Below, piece after piece: positions 39,290-48,498 of a stretch of 64,000 bases of DNA. The DNA is from Slackia equolifaciens (GTDB taxonomy: Bacteria > Actinomycetota > Coriobacteriia > Coriobacteriales > Eggerthellaceae). Both the position numbers and the translations under genes were made by a program. The stretch spans positions 62,001 through 126,000 of the forward strand of contig NZ_QIBX01000003.1 in assembly GCF_003725995.1 (NCBI RefSeq). The letters run 5' to 3'. The notes beneath the pieces were generated by a model. It made no database searches, had not been told where the DNA came from, and was given only the letters and a program-made list of their open reading frames with translations. Within the stretch, counting starts at the first letter, position 1, and the number at the start of each line of letters is the position of its first letter.

Positions 39290-39620
39290 GCGGAAGAGAT
39301 TGCTCGCATAATGTCACGCATATCAATGGAAGCATCCGTTTTTTTTGAATCTAATCGGGGAAGCGATATGCCGCCCACATTCAAATAGTCAGAATTATGA
39401 TGAGATGTTTATACCCATTGATGCATAGAATAATAGGGTGGCGATTCGCTAGTGAACCTATCCTTTAATGATGCCATCGTACTTTGATTCGTGAGTCAAT
39501 TATTAATTGCTCTCCGTCATTTTCTCGGTGACTGCGTGTCGCGCACCTCTCCTTTATTCTCGCTTTAGGTTCAAAGGCTTTTCCGGGGCTTTCAACCTGG
39601 CACAGTGAAAGGAGAGGGGA
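39290..39620. other. AT-rich intergenic region upstream of the flavoprotein gene
   Basis: About 330 bases with no supportable gene. A run of eight T residues near 39340 follows a very weak GGA/TCC hairpin and may end the mfd transcript. Several AT-rich stretches, including CAATTATTAATTG near 39497-39509, could hold promoter or operator sites. AAAGGAGAGGGG just before 39621 is the ribosome-binding site of the flavoprotein. Confidence 0.4.
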
Positions 39621-41450
39621 ATGCGCAAAGAAGGTATTCAGGAGCTGCAGGATGTATCGGGAATCAGCCGTCGTAATTTTTTGAGAGGCGGAATTGCAGC
39701 TGGCGCTATTGCTCTAGGTGGAGCGGCGGTTGCTGGTTGCGCTCCAAGCGCACAAACGGCAGATTCTGAAGAGACTGCGCCGGAAAACGAGATAGTCGCT
39801 CGTCTAGTGGAACGTGTCCCGGGTGCTGACCTGCCGGAGGCAGCGCCCATCATGCCGTCTGAGCCTCCAGAGGCATGGGATGACGAGGCCGATGTTGTGG
39901 TCGCTGGCGTAGGCGGAGGCGGCATTGTTGCTGTGGCGTATTTGGCTCAGCAAGGCTATAGCGTTATCGGCGTTGAGAAAGAGGGGCAGGTGGGAGGCGC
40001 AAGCAGGCACGCTTGCACATTTGCCAACTGCTTTGGCGGATCAAAAGATCAGAATGAACTTGAATTCGCTTTGCCTTCATACCCACCTGATGTGAATGCA
40101 TTTATCCGCATGTATGAGCAGGACAATGATTACTCTATCGATGAAGGCTATTTGCGCCATATTCTCAATATGTCGGGTCCGGCTTGCGATTGGATCATGA
40201 GCCAAGAGGGCATGAACATGGTTTGCCTGGGTGCAATATGGCATGATAAAGATGTTCACGAAGGTAAGCAGAATGTTGTTTTGGGAATGGAAAACCCCAC
40301 CAATGCCATGGAAGCGGTTGCTGTAAATTCTGGCGCCGACATTCGCCTCAACACCAAGTGCGAACGGCTTGTCTACGACGGACAGCGCGTTCAGGGTGTT
40401 GTAGTTACTGATGTTAACGGAGACGAGAAATATATTAAGGGTAATAAAGGCGTTATTCTTTGCGCCGGTGGATTTGGGATGAACAAAGACCTAATCAAGG
40501 CTTATCTTCCTAGCGCTTATGAGGGAACCGTGCAAGGCGGCCCAATGCCCTTCCATACAGGCGAGGCATTCCGCATGGGGCTGGGCGTTGGGGCCGATTT
40601 TGCCGGATTTGACTCTTGGTCATGCTGGGAGGGCGCCATTGACGAGTCCATTGCTGGTGGCGACGGTGAATTCTGGCATTATTTCTGGCATGGTGAGCGC
40701 CAGCTATTCCATAATCCTTGGCTCATTATCGATAAGCGCGGCCAACGTCAGCCTTATTTCGCTCAAACGCAGGAACTGTTTGCCAATCCTGGTGGACAAA
40801 TGGGAGATCTGAGCAACTGTGCTGCTTGGATGTCGGCCGTCGGCCATCATGTGTATTCTATTTGCGATTCAAACTTCCCCACAACTGTTTTTGAGAAGGA
40901 TGTTCTTCTGCCTACTCAGTCCGATCGAAACAGAATTCCGTTGACTGATCCCGACGTGCTTCTTGATACGGGTGGGCTAGTGTCAGCTGACTGGCTGAGT
41001 GAAGTTGAGGAAGCGGTTAATAGGGGCGCCGTCAAAAAGGCCGACACCCTTGAAGAATTGGCAGACATGCTGCAGCTTGATAGGCAGGTTCTTCTTGATG
41101 CGGTAGATGAGTACAATACGCTCTGCGAAAAGGGCGTAGACGAAGAAATGTCAACTCCCTACGACCCCTCCTGGCTGCATCCTGTCATTGAACCTCCGTT
41201 CTATGGCGCCATCATTGGTGGTCAAATGGCAAAAACCATGTGTGGCTTGCGCACCGATGGAAATTTGCAGGTTATGAGAGAAGACGGCACTCTTATTGAC
41301 GGACTATACGCGAATGCTACAACCGCTGGCGGTCTTTCAGGTGAGGGCAATTATGGGTGTTTCTGGAACTCGACTGTATTCGGGGGAGTAGGAACAAGCT
41401 GGATTACCGGATGGATTGCCGCCCAATCCGTCATTGACGCCGATAAATAA
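39621..41450 (+). CDS. Tat-exported FAD-dependent fumarate-reductase-like flavoprotein
   Basis: A 609-residue FAD-binding reductase of the flavocytochrome c fumarate/urocanate reductase superfamily. A Tat signal has twin Arg17-Arg18 in SRRNFL, then a hydrophobic stretch ending AVAGC with Cys40 in a lipobox, so it is probably a lipid-anchored extracytoplasmic protein. The FAD site is VVVAGVGGGGIVAVAYLAQ and VEKEGQVGGASR. No haem-binding CxxCH and no adjacent cytochrome gene are seen. Eggerthellaceae carry many paralogues reducing varied electron acceptors; the substrate here is unknown. Confidence 0.85.
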   Translation: MRKEGIQELQDVSGISRRNFLRGGIAAGAIALGGAAVAGCAPSAQTADSEETAPENEIVARLVERVPGADLPEAAPIMPSEPPEAWDDEADVVVAGVGGGGIVAVAYLAQQGYSVIGVEKEGQVGGASRHACTFANCFGGSKDQNELEFALPSYPPDVNAFIRMYEQDNDYSIDEGYLRHILNMSGPACDWIMSQEGMNMVCLGAIWHDKDVHEGKQNVVLGMENPTNAMEAVAVNSGADIRLNTKCERLVYDGQRVQGVVVTDVNGDEKYIKGNKGVILCAGGFGMNKDLIKAYLPSAYEGTVQGGPMPFHTGEAFRMGLGVGADFAGFDSWSCWEGAIDESIAGGDGEFWHYFWHGERQLFHNPWLIIDKRGQRQPYFAQTQELFANPGGQMGDLSNCAAWMSAVGHHVYSICDSNFPTTVFEKDVLLPTQSDRNRIPLTDPDVLLDTGGLVSADWLSEVEEAVNRGAVKKADTLEELADMLQLDRQVLLDAVDEYNTLCEKGVDEEMSTPYDPSWLHPVIEPPFYGAIIGGQMAKTMCGLRTDGNLQVMREDGTLIDGLYANATTAGGLSGEGNYGCFWNSTVFGGVGTSWITGWIAAQSVIDADK

Positions 41451-41483
41451 TTTATCAACTTCTGCATTAGCTGCATCCCCTCC

Positions 41484-41519
41484 AGAGATGGGTCCTACGG
41501 GCCCATCTCTTATTATTTT
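41484..41519. terminator. Terminator between convergent flavoprotein and LysR genes
   Basis: AGAGATGGGTCC at 41484-41495 pairs, with one G-T wobble, with GGGCCCATCTCT at 41499-41510 and is followed on the plus strand by TATTATTTTG. It overlaps the approach to the LysR stop codon and may serve both convergent genes. Confidence 0.75.
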
Positions 41520-42412
41520 GCTGAACGCGCCAGATATCGAGCAAGCTTCAGCGCCGTTGGGCTTACAGTTCCTTCTTGATAGACCAACGATAAGGGTAGA
41601 TTCATCCTGTCGTTAGGGTGAAATGGGAGATAGGCGTTTTCTGGATATGCGTCTTTCATGCAGGGGTCGTAGGGTTGAATATGGACTCCACCTGCTTTTG
41701 CGAATGTATAGATTGCTTCATCGTTAAGCGGAACGTCTTGAAATAGCGGGTTGAATCCATGTTCACGGCAACGCCTGATTAGATCGATGTAAAAAGAGTT
41801 AAAATCAAGCGGAGTCCTGATGGGGACGCCCTTTAGATCCTCTATTCCTACGTATTCCAGATCACATAGTCCGCTTTCAACGGTAGCGATGACTCGCATC
41901 TCAATCTGCGAAAGGTCTATGCACTTGAATCCATCTTCTGTGATGGACCCCTGAATAATGCCGATATCTATCGTTCCATTCTTGATTGCATCAAGAATCG
42001 CAGCATCTGGTAGGTGCAAAATATTCACGTCCGTCCTAGATGATTTATCTTTAAACTCAGATAGCGCATGCATTGTTCTATGACGCGAGTTAAAGTACAG
42101 GTAATCGAGAGGGAATGCGGTTAGGGCTATCGTGACATGGAGCCCCTCATATGAAGATGAGAGCGAGCGCGCATAAAATTCCAACTCGTTGATGTTTTTT
42201 AATACTTCATCGACTTTTGGAATGATGGCACGTCCTGCGTCTGTGAGTTCCATATGCTTTGATCTAGAAAATAATGTTACTCCCAGCTCCTGTTCCAGAT
42301 GTTGAATGGATTTTGATACGGCCTGCCTGGATGTATAGTACTCTTCCGCAGCGAGAGCTGTGTTCTTGAGCCGTGCCACAGCCGACGCATATTTCAGCTG
42401 TCTTATCTCCAT
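41513..42412 (-). CDS. LysR-family transcriptional regulator
   Basis: A 299-residue LysR-type regulator. The N-terminal winged helix is RLKNTALAAEEYYTSRQAVS, followed by SIQHLEQELGVTLFSRS. The C-terminal half is a substrate-binding domain. GGAGGGG precedes the ATG. It is convergent with the flavoprotein reductase rather than divergent as is usual for a LysR target, so regulation of that gene is uncertain. It could equally act on the NifX-like gene that starts 224 bases beyond its own start. Confidence 0.9.
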   Translation of the reverse strand: MEIRQLKYASAVARLKNTALAAEEYYTSRQAVSKSIQHLEQELGVTLFSRSKHMELTDAGRAIIPKVDEVLKNINELEFYARSLSSSYEGLHVTIALTAFPLDYLYFNSRHRTMHALSEFKDKSSRTDVNILHLPDAAILDAIKNGTIDIGIIQGSITEDGFKCIDLSQIEMRVIATVESGLCDLEYVGIEDLKGVPIRTPLDFNSFYIDLIRRCREHGFNPLFQDVPLNDEAIYTFAKAGGVHIQPYDPCMKDAYPENAYLPFHPNDRMNLPLSLVYQEGTVSPTALKLARYLARSAK

Positions 42413-42635
42413 ATTCCCCTCCCCATCTAAATTGGCGCGAAAGATGTGCCTGCTTTTAGTATGGTTCTTCAGAAATACGTTATCAAGACTCTCGTGTTAG
42501 TCATGCCATTGCCGAATATGAAAATTGCTTCTCTTCATGTATCAATTAGAGGTAATATATGAAACAAGAATCAAGATGAATCTGTTTTGGCATGGGAGGG
42601 TCATTGTGCATCTCATGCAATGTAAGGAGGCATAC

Positions 42636-42998
42636 ATGAAGCTTGCGGTTCCTACGATGGGGCAGGGCGGTGCTGAAGCGCAGCGCTCCGGTCATTTCGG
42701 CCACTGCGACAACTTTACGTTGTTCGATATCGAGAACGGTGAAATCAAGGGCACTTCCATTGTGGACAACCCGCCCCACGAAGAGGGCGGCTGCCTGCGT
42801 CCCGTGGGCTTGCTTCAGCAAGCAGGCGCCGATGCTATTGTGGCGGCAGGTATGGGCATGCGTCCTATGCAGGGCTTTGCAAGCGCCGGAATCACGGTCT
42901 ATTTTGATAACCAGACGCCAAAAGCGGGCGACGTAGCGCTTCTTGCCGCCGAGGGGAAGCTTCCCACTATGGGAGCCGAACAGGCATGCCATCACTAG
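42636..42998 (+). CDS. NifB/NifX-family iron-molybdenum cluster-binding protein
   Basis: A 120-residue single-domain protein of the dinitrogenase FeMo-cofactor family (NifX/NafY-like). It shows HFGHCDNFTLFDIENGEI, VDNPPHEEGGC and GADAIVAAGMGMRPMQGF. No nitrogenase genes are present; in anaerobes such stand-alone proteins often accompany Fe-S or molybdoenzyme maturation. The C-terminus ACHH and internal His/Cys may bind metal. The start MKLAVPTMGQ at 42636 has AAGGAGG 5 bases upstream; the longer frame from 42525 does not. Confidence 0.88.
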   Translation: MKLAVPTMGQGGAEAQRSGHFGHCDNFTLFDIENGEIKGTSIVDNPPHEEGGCLRPVGLLQQAGADAIVAAGMGMRPMQGFASAGITVYFDNQTPKAGDVALLAAEGKLPTMGAEQACHH

Positions 42999-43088
42999 GT
43001 GATCGGGGCTTGACGGTTCAGTTCAACGATTTGAGTGCTTGCCTTGGCGCGAATGTACGTTTCTATTCTTGGATTACGAAATGGAATT

Positions 43089-43284
43089 GATTTTTTGGAC
43101 AAGATGACAGGTTAGCCGACCGTAAACAGTTCATGCCCTCTAATTTAGGCATTTTTCTATGGACCCCAGCCGATTTAAAGGTGGCTGGGGTCCATTTATT
43201 ATGCTTATGGCGGGATTTTGATTCGCAGAGATCTGAAAAACCCAATCGGTTTGCCGGCTAAGTTGCAATTTTGTCCAAAAAATT
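43089..43284. mobile_element. MITE-like non-autonomous element with 32-bp terminal inverted repeats
   Basis: The left end (43089-43120) reads GATTTTTTGGACAAGATGAC and onward, ending TTAGCCGAC. The reverse complement of the right end (43253-43284) reads AATTTTTTGGACAAAATTGC and onward, ending TTAGCCGGC. I count 25 of 32 identical positions. The 196-bp element has no coding capacity and contains a long internal hairpin. No clear target-site duplication was seen. A parent transposase is not in the window. Confidence 0.65.
43159..43200 (+). terminator. Hairpin terminator inside the MITE-like element
   Basis: A perfect 13-bp stem, ATGGACCCCAGCC at 43159-43171 with GGCTGGGGTCCAT at 43183-43195, has an 11-base loop and is followed by TTATTA. 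It could terminate transcription from the NifX-like gene. It lies near the middle of the inverted-repeat element. Confidence 0.65.
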
Positions 43285-43425
43285 AAACCTAAGACGTTTC
43301 TAGGGATCTGCAAAGATTTAAAAGGCTAGCGACGTTTGACGATGAAGGCACGGGGCACGCCAACGATACAACAGCGTATAAAGCTATGTAGCGCGCAGTG
43401 CCCCATGGCATGCCAGCGGAACAGT

Positions 43426-44469
43426 TTATGGTTCCGCTACGAGGTCGGGAGCGATTTGCGCAATGCTTGCCTCAACCAAATCGATCGCCTCGCGCGGGCA
43501 TGCGTCCACACATGCGCCGCATCCGATGCAAAACCGCGGTTCATAATCAAGCGAGCCGTTTTCGGGCGAAGCCATACGCGCGCCCGTGGGGCAGCACTTG
43601 GTGCAGTCGAGACATTCGACACATCGAGCCGCATCGGTCTCGCTTACCACGATTTCTGCGTTTCCGCCCACGGCAGCGTGCGCAGCCACAGCCTCGAGCA
43701 GCATGCGCCTACGCGGCTGCAATGTGCGGCGGGAACGCCCGTTCTCTGCGAATTCGTTGATAATCTCCCCATCGAGCAGGTTGAGCTTTTCCTGCATACG
43801 TTTACGCTCTTTCTTGCGATAGAGGTCCTTCAACGTATCGGAATTCTTAAGACGGCGCTTGCCGGTTACTATGTCGATCGCGTCGTCCTTGATGCTGTCG
43901 AAGGCTTCTCGACGGCCGAACTGCGATGCTTCCGCCGCGGGCGAGACATCCTCGAGCTCGGGAATTTCACGATCCCAGTGAACCTCACCGCCCGTCCATT
44001 CCTCAGCCAGCTCAATCGCTCTCGAGAAGAGCATCTCGCCGCGGCCGGGCGCCTTTTCGCAATCGTCGCAATATTTAAGATCGCACGCGAGGCACAGCGG
44101 GACGTTCTGCGCAAGCAGGAGCGCCCAAAGCTCGGGCGGAATGCAGGCAAGGCAGGGGAGCACGGTTACGTTCTTGGCGGGCGTGAACCCTGGGAATACG
44201 TTCTCTTTGCAGGTCAAATACACCACGTCGCCGCGCATGGCCACACGGCGCAGATGCTCGTACAGCGCATGGAGCGAGTTGGAGGAAGATGTGAATGCGT
44301 CGCATACGCCCATGCACACGCAGCATTTGGTGCATGCTTCGCCATCGATAACGGGGGTTCCGCTTTCGCTCTGGAAAGAGATGGCCGACACCGGGCATGC
44401 AATGCGGCAGCGCTCGCATTCGGCACCCGAAGGGCGAACGCAAAACTCAGGTGCGACAATCATCTTCAT
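43426..44469 (-). CDS. Multi-cluster 4Fe-4S ferredoxin-type protein
   Basis: A 347-residue cytosolic Fe-S protein. Cysteine clusters occur at the N-terminus (CERCRIACP and CTKCCVCMGVCDAF), in the middle (CLACDLKYCDDC) and at the C-terminus (CVECLDCTKCCP and CIGCGACVDACP). The last pair is a standard two-cluster ferredoxin fold. It probably relays electrons, but the partner enzyme is not adjacent. The start MKMIVAPEFC at 44469 has GAAAGGA 6 bases upstream; the longer open frame does not. gltX lies 34 bases upstream on the same strand. Confidence 0.82.
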   Translation of the reverse strand: MKMIVAPEFCVRPSGAECERCRIACPVSAISFQSESGTPVIDGEACTKCCVCMGVCDAFTSSSNSLHALYEHLRRVAMRGDVVYLTCKENVFPGFTPAKNVTVLPCLACIPPELWALLLAQNVPLCLACDLKYCDDCEKAPGRGEMLFSRAIELAEEWTGGEVHWDREIPELEDVSPAAEASQFGRREAFDSIKDDAIDIVTGKRRLKNSDTLKDLYRKKERKRMQEKLNLLDGEIINEFAENGRSRRTLQPRRRMLLEAVAAHAAVGGNAEIVVSETDAARCVECLDCTKCCPTGARMASPENGSLDYEPRFCIGCGACVDACPREAIDLVEASIAQIAPDLVAEP

Positions 44470-44503
44470 GGCGTATCCTTTCCTGATTAAGCTCGAAGGG
44501 GTC

Positions 44504-46126
44504 TTATGCCTGCAGCGCCGCCATGACCTCAAGGGTATGGTCGATACGCGCGAGCACGTCTTCACGCGGCATGAGCTCGATGCTCTCGAAGAGCGGAGGG
44601 CTCACCATATTGCCGCAGACCGCCACGCGCAGCGGTTGGAACAGGGCCTTCGCCTTCATGTCGAGCGGCTCGCACAGAGCACGGCACGCCTCTTGCATGG
44701 GGTCGCACTCCCAGGACTCCGCCGAAGCCAGCACCTCGCGGCACGCCTTAAGAGCCTCGTCGGCTCGAGCGCCGTCCTTGAGCAAAACCTTCTTCACGCT
44801 CTTGGGGTCAAGCTCCACGTGGGCACCCCAGAACATGTAGGGGAATTTCTCGGCGGCATCGGTCAGGCGCGTCTCGCGCTCGGCAACCAGCGGATACAGC
44901 TTGGCGTACCATTCGGGGCGCGCATCGAAATCCGCCCCGCCGGCAGCGAGCTCCTCATCGGTAAATGCAGCGGCGTCGGCGCTCGATTCGGCACTGGCGC
45001 CATCTGCGAGGAACGCGCGCAGCGTTTCAAGCTCGGCAGCCTCATCGGCGTTTGCGGCCGCACGCGTACCGGCGGCGAATGCCTCCGCCAGCCACGGACG
45101 CGAAAGCTCCGCCCATTCAGCGGCGTCCATCTCCTTGATGTACTGGCCGTTCATCCATTCGAGCTTGGTCTCGTCGAACACGGCGTCTTTCTTGGTCACG
45201 CGGTCGAGGCTGAACTCGCGGCACAGCACGTCGCGCGGAATGATGGTGGTCTCGCCGTCTAGGCTCCAGCCCAGAAGCGCGAGGAAATTCACCATGGTAT
45301 CGGGCAAAAAGCCCTGAGCCTTGTACTCCTCTACGCTGGTGGCGCCATGGCGCTTGGAGAGCTTCTTGCCGTCGCCGCCGAGAATCATGGACAGATGCGC
45401 AAACGTGGGAGCGGGCAGCCCCAGCGCCTCGTAGATCAGAATCTGTCGCGGAGTGTTGGACAGGTGGTCATCGCCGCGGATGACATGCGTGATCTGCATG
45501 TTGGCGTCGTCGCACACAACGGCGAAGTTGTAAGTGGGAGAGCCGTCGGTGCGCACGAGGATCATATCGTCCATGACGTCGGCGGGGAAGCTCATATGGC
45601 CGTACACCGCGTCGTCGAACTCGATGGGACCGTGGTCGTTGGGCACCTTGAGGCGCCACACGTGCGGCTCGCCGGCCTCGATGCGGGCTTTTGCCTCAGC
45701 GGGGTCGATGTCGCGGCAGGTACGGTCGTATCCGGCATATGCTTCGCCTGCGGCTTCGGCGGCGGCACGCTTGGCGTCGAGCTGTTCCTTGGTGCAGAAG
45801 CAGGGGTAGGCCGCGCCGCGCTCGATCAACGTGTTCAGCGCCGCCTTATAGGTGTCCATGCGCTGCATCTGGTGATAGGGCCCAAGCTCGCCGCCCACCT
45901 CGGGGCCCTCATCCCAATCAAGGCCAAGCCAGCGCATGGCGCGCAGGATGATCTGGGTATTCTCCTCGGTGGAGCGCTCGGGGTCGGTGTCTTCGATGCG
46001 CAGGATGAATTTGCCGCCCATGGCGCGGGCGAACGCCCAGTTGTAGATGGCCGTGCGCGCGCCGCCGATATGCAGCTTGCCCGTGGGCGAAGGCGCGAAG
46101 CGTACGCGAACGTTCGAATCAGTCAT
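44504..46126 (-). CDS. gltX: Glutamyl-tRNA synthetase
   Basis: A 540-residue class I synthetase. The HIGH-type motif is FAPSPTGKLHIGGARTA at the N-terminus and the KMSKS-type motif is KKLSKRHG. RIEDTDPERS and YNFAVVCDDANMQITHVIRG are family signatures. The C-terminal anticodon-binding region holds an acidic Ala-rich stretch that makes it slightly longer than usual. Whether it is discriminating, or also charges tRNA-Gln for amidotransfer, cannot be read here. Confidence 0.95.
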   Translation of the reverse strand: MTDSNVRVRFAPSPTGKLHIGGARTAIYNWAFARAMGGKFILRIEDTDPERSTEENTQIILRAMRWLGLDWDEGPEVGGELGPYHQMQRMDTYKAALNTLIERGAAYPCFCTKEQLDAKRAAAEAAGEAYAGYDRTCRDIDPAEAKARIEAGEPHVWRLKVPNDHGPIEFDDAVYGHMSFPADVMDDMILVRTDGSPTYNFAVVCDDANMQITHVIRGDDHLSNTPRQILIYEALGLPAPTFAHLSMILGGDGKKLSKRHGATSVEEYKAQGFLPDTMVNFLALLGWSLDGETTIIPRDVLCREFSLDRVTKKDAVFDETKLEWMNGQYIKEMDAAEWAELSRPWLAEAFAAGTRAAANADEAAELETLRAFLADGASAESSADAAAFTDEELAAGGADFDARPEWYAKLYPLVAERETRLTDAAEKFPYMFWGAHVELDPKSVKKVLLKDGARADEALKACREVLASAESWECDPMQEACRALCEPLDMKAKALFQPLRVAVCGNMVSPPLFESIELMPREDVLARIDHTLEVMAALQA

Positions 46127-46202
46127 GGTAATCCTCTCGATTACGGTCGGATATACGGTCAGGTGCGAGCTCGAGCCCGCAAGCGAACAGGGCGCGACGG
46201 CT

Positions 46203-47087
46203 CTATGCCGCGCGTGCAGCCCTGTTTTTCAGCAGCTTGCCTATGATAAGGCAAACCACGCAGCTCGCAACCGTTACAGCGAGCCAAATGGCGCCCATCC
46301 CCACCCAAAATTCAGGCGGATACATGCAAATGAGCAGCGAGTCCCACGAGAAGGTCCACGTTCCCGCCGCGAAGAAGAGCGAATGAAACGCGGCAAAGAA
46401 CCCGTTGAAGTCGATAGCCACCCAGGCGGCGAGAAGCGCGAATACCGCAAATACGCCGGCGCCGGCGCCGGTAAGCACCCGGCCGAGCGAGCGCCTGCCG
46501 CCCCGAAACGCCACCGCGATGCACCCGATGTAGGCGATGACGGCCGCCGCGCATAACCAGGGTTTGACCTGCTGAATCACGTCGTACACGTCGTCGAGGT
46601 GCGAAATCGCGTCCGGCGTGAGCGCATACGGCTCCTCGTCTGCATACGAAAGCTCGTACTGCGCCATAATCAGGTCTTCCTCGGCGGAGCCAGCCGCCTG
46701 GGAGTCGCCCGAGGCTCCGATATAGACATCGTACAGGTTGAGCCCCTCGGGGATATCGCGCCCGTCGGCTTGGGCCGATTGGGCAATTGCGTCCATGGCG
46801 GTATACAAAGCATATCGATCGTTGTCGTCGATCGTGTACTGCTTTGCCGCCACAGCCGCCACCACAAGCTCCTCTTTGGTGTAGGGAGAATCGGCATCGT
46901 TGGAAAACGCCTGCGAGAGCATGCGGGTGGGCGTGTCGAACGCCGCGCACGCCACGAACCCGGCCGCAACGAGGGTGATTGCCAACGCCACGCCTGCGAC
47001 GATGGCGATGAGGGCGTCAATAAGGGAGCGCTGAGCCTGGAGGCCGCCGTTGGCCTGGGGGCGCAGCGCGCGCGAGCTGCTACTCAT
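46203..47087 (-). CDS. DUF1461 family integral membrane protein
   Basis: A 294-residue membrane protein with one N-terminal helix (LIAIVAGVALAITLVAAGFVA), a mostly soluble segment of about 120 residues, then three or four C-terminal helices. The FHSLFFAAGTWTF and LICMYPPEFW motifs match the DUF1461/TIGR01906 family. Function is unknown. The start MSSSSRALRP at 47087 overlaps the end of the upstream ATP-grasp gene by 8 bases, indicating translational coupling and a possible shared role. Confidence 0.78.
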   Translation of the reverse strand: MSSSSRALRPQANGGLQAQRSLIDALIAIVAGVALAITLVAAGFVACAAFDTPTRMLSQAFSNDADSPYTKEELVVAAVAAKQYTIDDNDRYALYTAMDAIAQSAQADGRDIPEGLNLYDVYIGASGDSQAAGSAEEDLIMAQYELSYADEEPYALTPDAISHLDDVYDVIQQVKPWLCAAAVIAYIGCIAVAFRGGRRSLGRVLTGAGAGVFAVFALLAAWVAIDFNGFFAAFHSLFFAAGTWTFSWDSLLICMYPPEFWVGMGAIWLAVTVASCVVCLIIGKLLKNRAARAA

Positions 47088-48498
47088 TCAGATCCCCGCA
47101 ATCCACCCAAAGCGTCTGCGATGTGATGCCGCGCGTCTTCTTGCAAATCACGGGCTCCGGCCCCAAGCGGCTGAACACGCCCGTAAAACGCCCGTTGTAC
47201 AGGTACAAGCCGGAAAGATTGTTGTAGAGCACCGCTTCGCGCGAGGAATCTTCGGGCTCCCCATATAAGGGCAGCGTCTTGGTGCGAAACGGCGTGCAAT
47301 AGCGCTGCACGATAAACGGAGCGCTTGCAGCCCCGTTGGCGTAGCGGTCGACGATTGCCGCCCATTCTTCATCGGAGAAATCGACGCCTGCATACACGTC
47401 CTTGCTTCCGTAGGCGTCGGTGGGCTTGATGATCCACTGCTCGCGCGTGGATTTCACCTGTGCGACGTTCACGTGCGCGTCATCCAAGAACGAGGTGAAC
47501 GGCACGGTTGCATCCACGAAGGCGTTTTCCTCAGGTGTCAGGATGGCACGCGTCTGCGGCATGAACAGCACCTGGAAAATCTGCTTGTCGTGCACGATGT
47601 GTCCGGCGAAGCTGCCGATGAGGGCAACCTTGCGCTCGCGTACGGCCTGGATGAGCGCCTGGCTTTCGTCCCAATGCTCGATGATGTCGTTGGTAACGCT
47701 GCGGCGCCATACCGCGTTGATGGGGGCGTTGTCGCGACCGAAGAACGCCTTCTTGCCAACCAGCTGGCCGTTCTCGTACGCCAGGTCGCGCACGTCGTAT
47801 ACCGAGCACTCCACGCCTCGGCTGGCGAACAGCTTCGCAAAGATTTTGAACTCCTCGGTAATGGCATTCTCAAGGAAGTCGACGATGGCCACGTGTGGCT
47901 GCTCCACTTTGAACGCGTACGTGTCGTAGATGGAGAGGAACTCGTCCACCCAGCCGGGGAACAGCGCCTCGTCGCAGGTTTGAAGGGCGTGGCGCTTGGC
48001 GAACTCGCGCAGGGGTGCGGCGTTTGCGAGCGAGGTGCCGATTTCGCGGTTCTCGTTCATGCCGGAAGACCCGTCGCCGTTGAACTCACAGAATGTGGCG
48101 TCGAGCGTGTTTTCGTCAAGGAACAGGTCGACGCGCGCGAAGGGAAGCATCGCATCGTAATCGCGCGGAAGAAGGATGAGGTCCACCAGGCGCTCGTCGA
48201 AGTCGAAGCACGCGCGATAGGCGGGGTTTTCGAGGTACTCGCGCATAACCTTCACCAGGATGCGGTGCGAGGTTTCCGCGATGTATTTGAAGCGGTCGTA
48301 GGTGGCGCGGTCGTAGAAGCGCGGCACGAAGGAGGAATCCACCACTACGCCGTGGTAGATGGCCGTGGATTGCTCCATGTGAGCACGGGCCGCAATGCGC
48401 TCGGCAGCACATCCGCCGAGCGAGTCAACGATGGACAGATACTCATCGGTGTACTCTGCGTTATGCGTTGCGGGAGCAACGGTTTGTTCAGAAGGCAT
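47080..48498 (-). CDS. ATP-grasp protein, glutathionylspermidine-synthase-like
   Basis: A 472-residue protein resembling the glutathionylspermidine synthase/circularly permuted ATP-grasp group. Suggestive stretches are FCEFNGDGSSGMNENREIG in the middle, then EQWIIKPTDAYGSKDVYAG and FIVQRYCTPFRTKTLP in the ATP-grasp part. Such enzymes form amide bonds between a carboxylate and an amine; the substrates here are unknown. It is coupled by overlap to the DUF1461 membrane protein. The C-terminus ends in a short Cys/Asp tail. Confidence 0.7.
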   Translation of the reverse strand: MPSEQTVAPATHNAEYTDEYLSIVDSLGGCAAERIAARAHMEQSTAIYHGVVVDSSFVPRFYDRATYDRFKYIAETSHRILVKVMREYLENPAYRACFDFDERLVDLILLPRDYDAMLPFARVDLFLDENTLDATFCEFNGDGSSGMNENREIGTSLANAAPLREFAKRHALQTCDEALFPGWVDEFLSIYDTYAFKVEQPHVAIVDFLENAITEEFKIFAKLFASRGVECSVYDVRDLAYENGQLVGKKAFFGRDNAPINAVWRRSVTNDIIEHWDESQALIQAVRERKVALIGSFAGHIVHDKQIFQVLFMPQTRAILTPEENAFVDATVPFTSFLDDAHVNVAQVKSTREQWIIKPTDAYGSKDVYAGVDFSDEEWAAIVDRYANGAASAPFIVQRYCTPFRTKTLPLYGEPEDSSREAVLYNNLSGLYLYNGRFTGVFSRLGPEPVICKKTRGITSQTLWVDCGDLNE

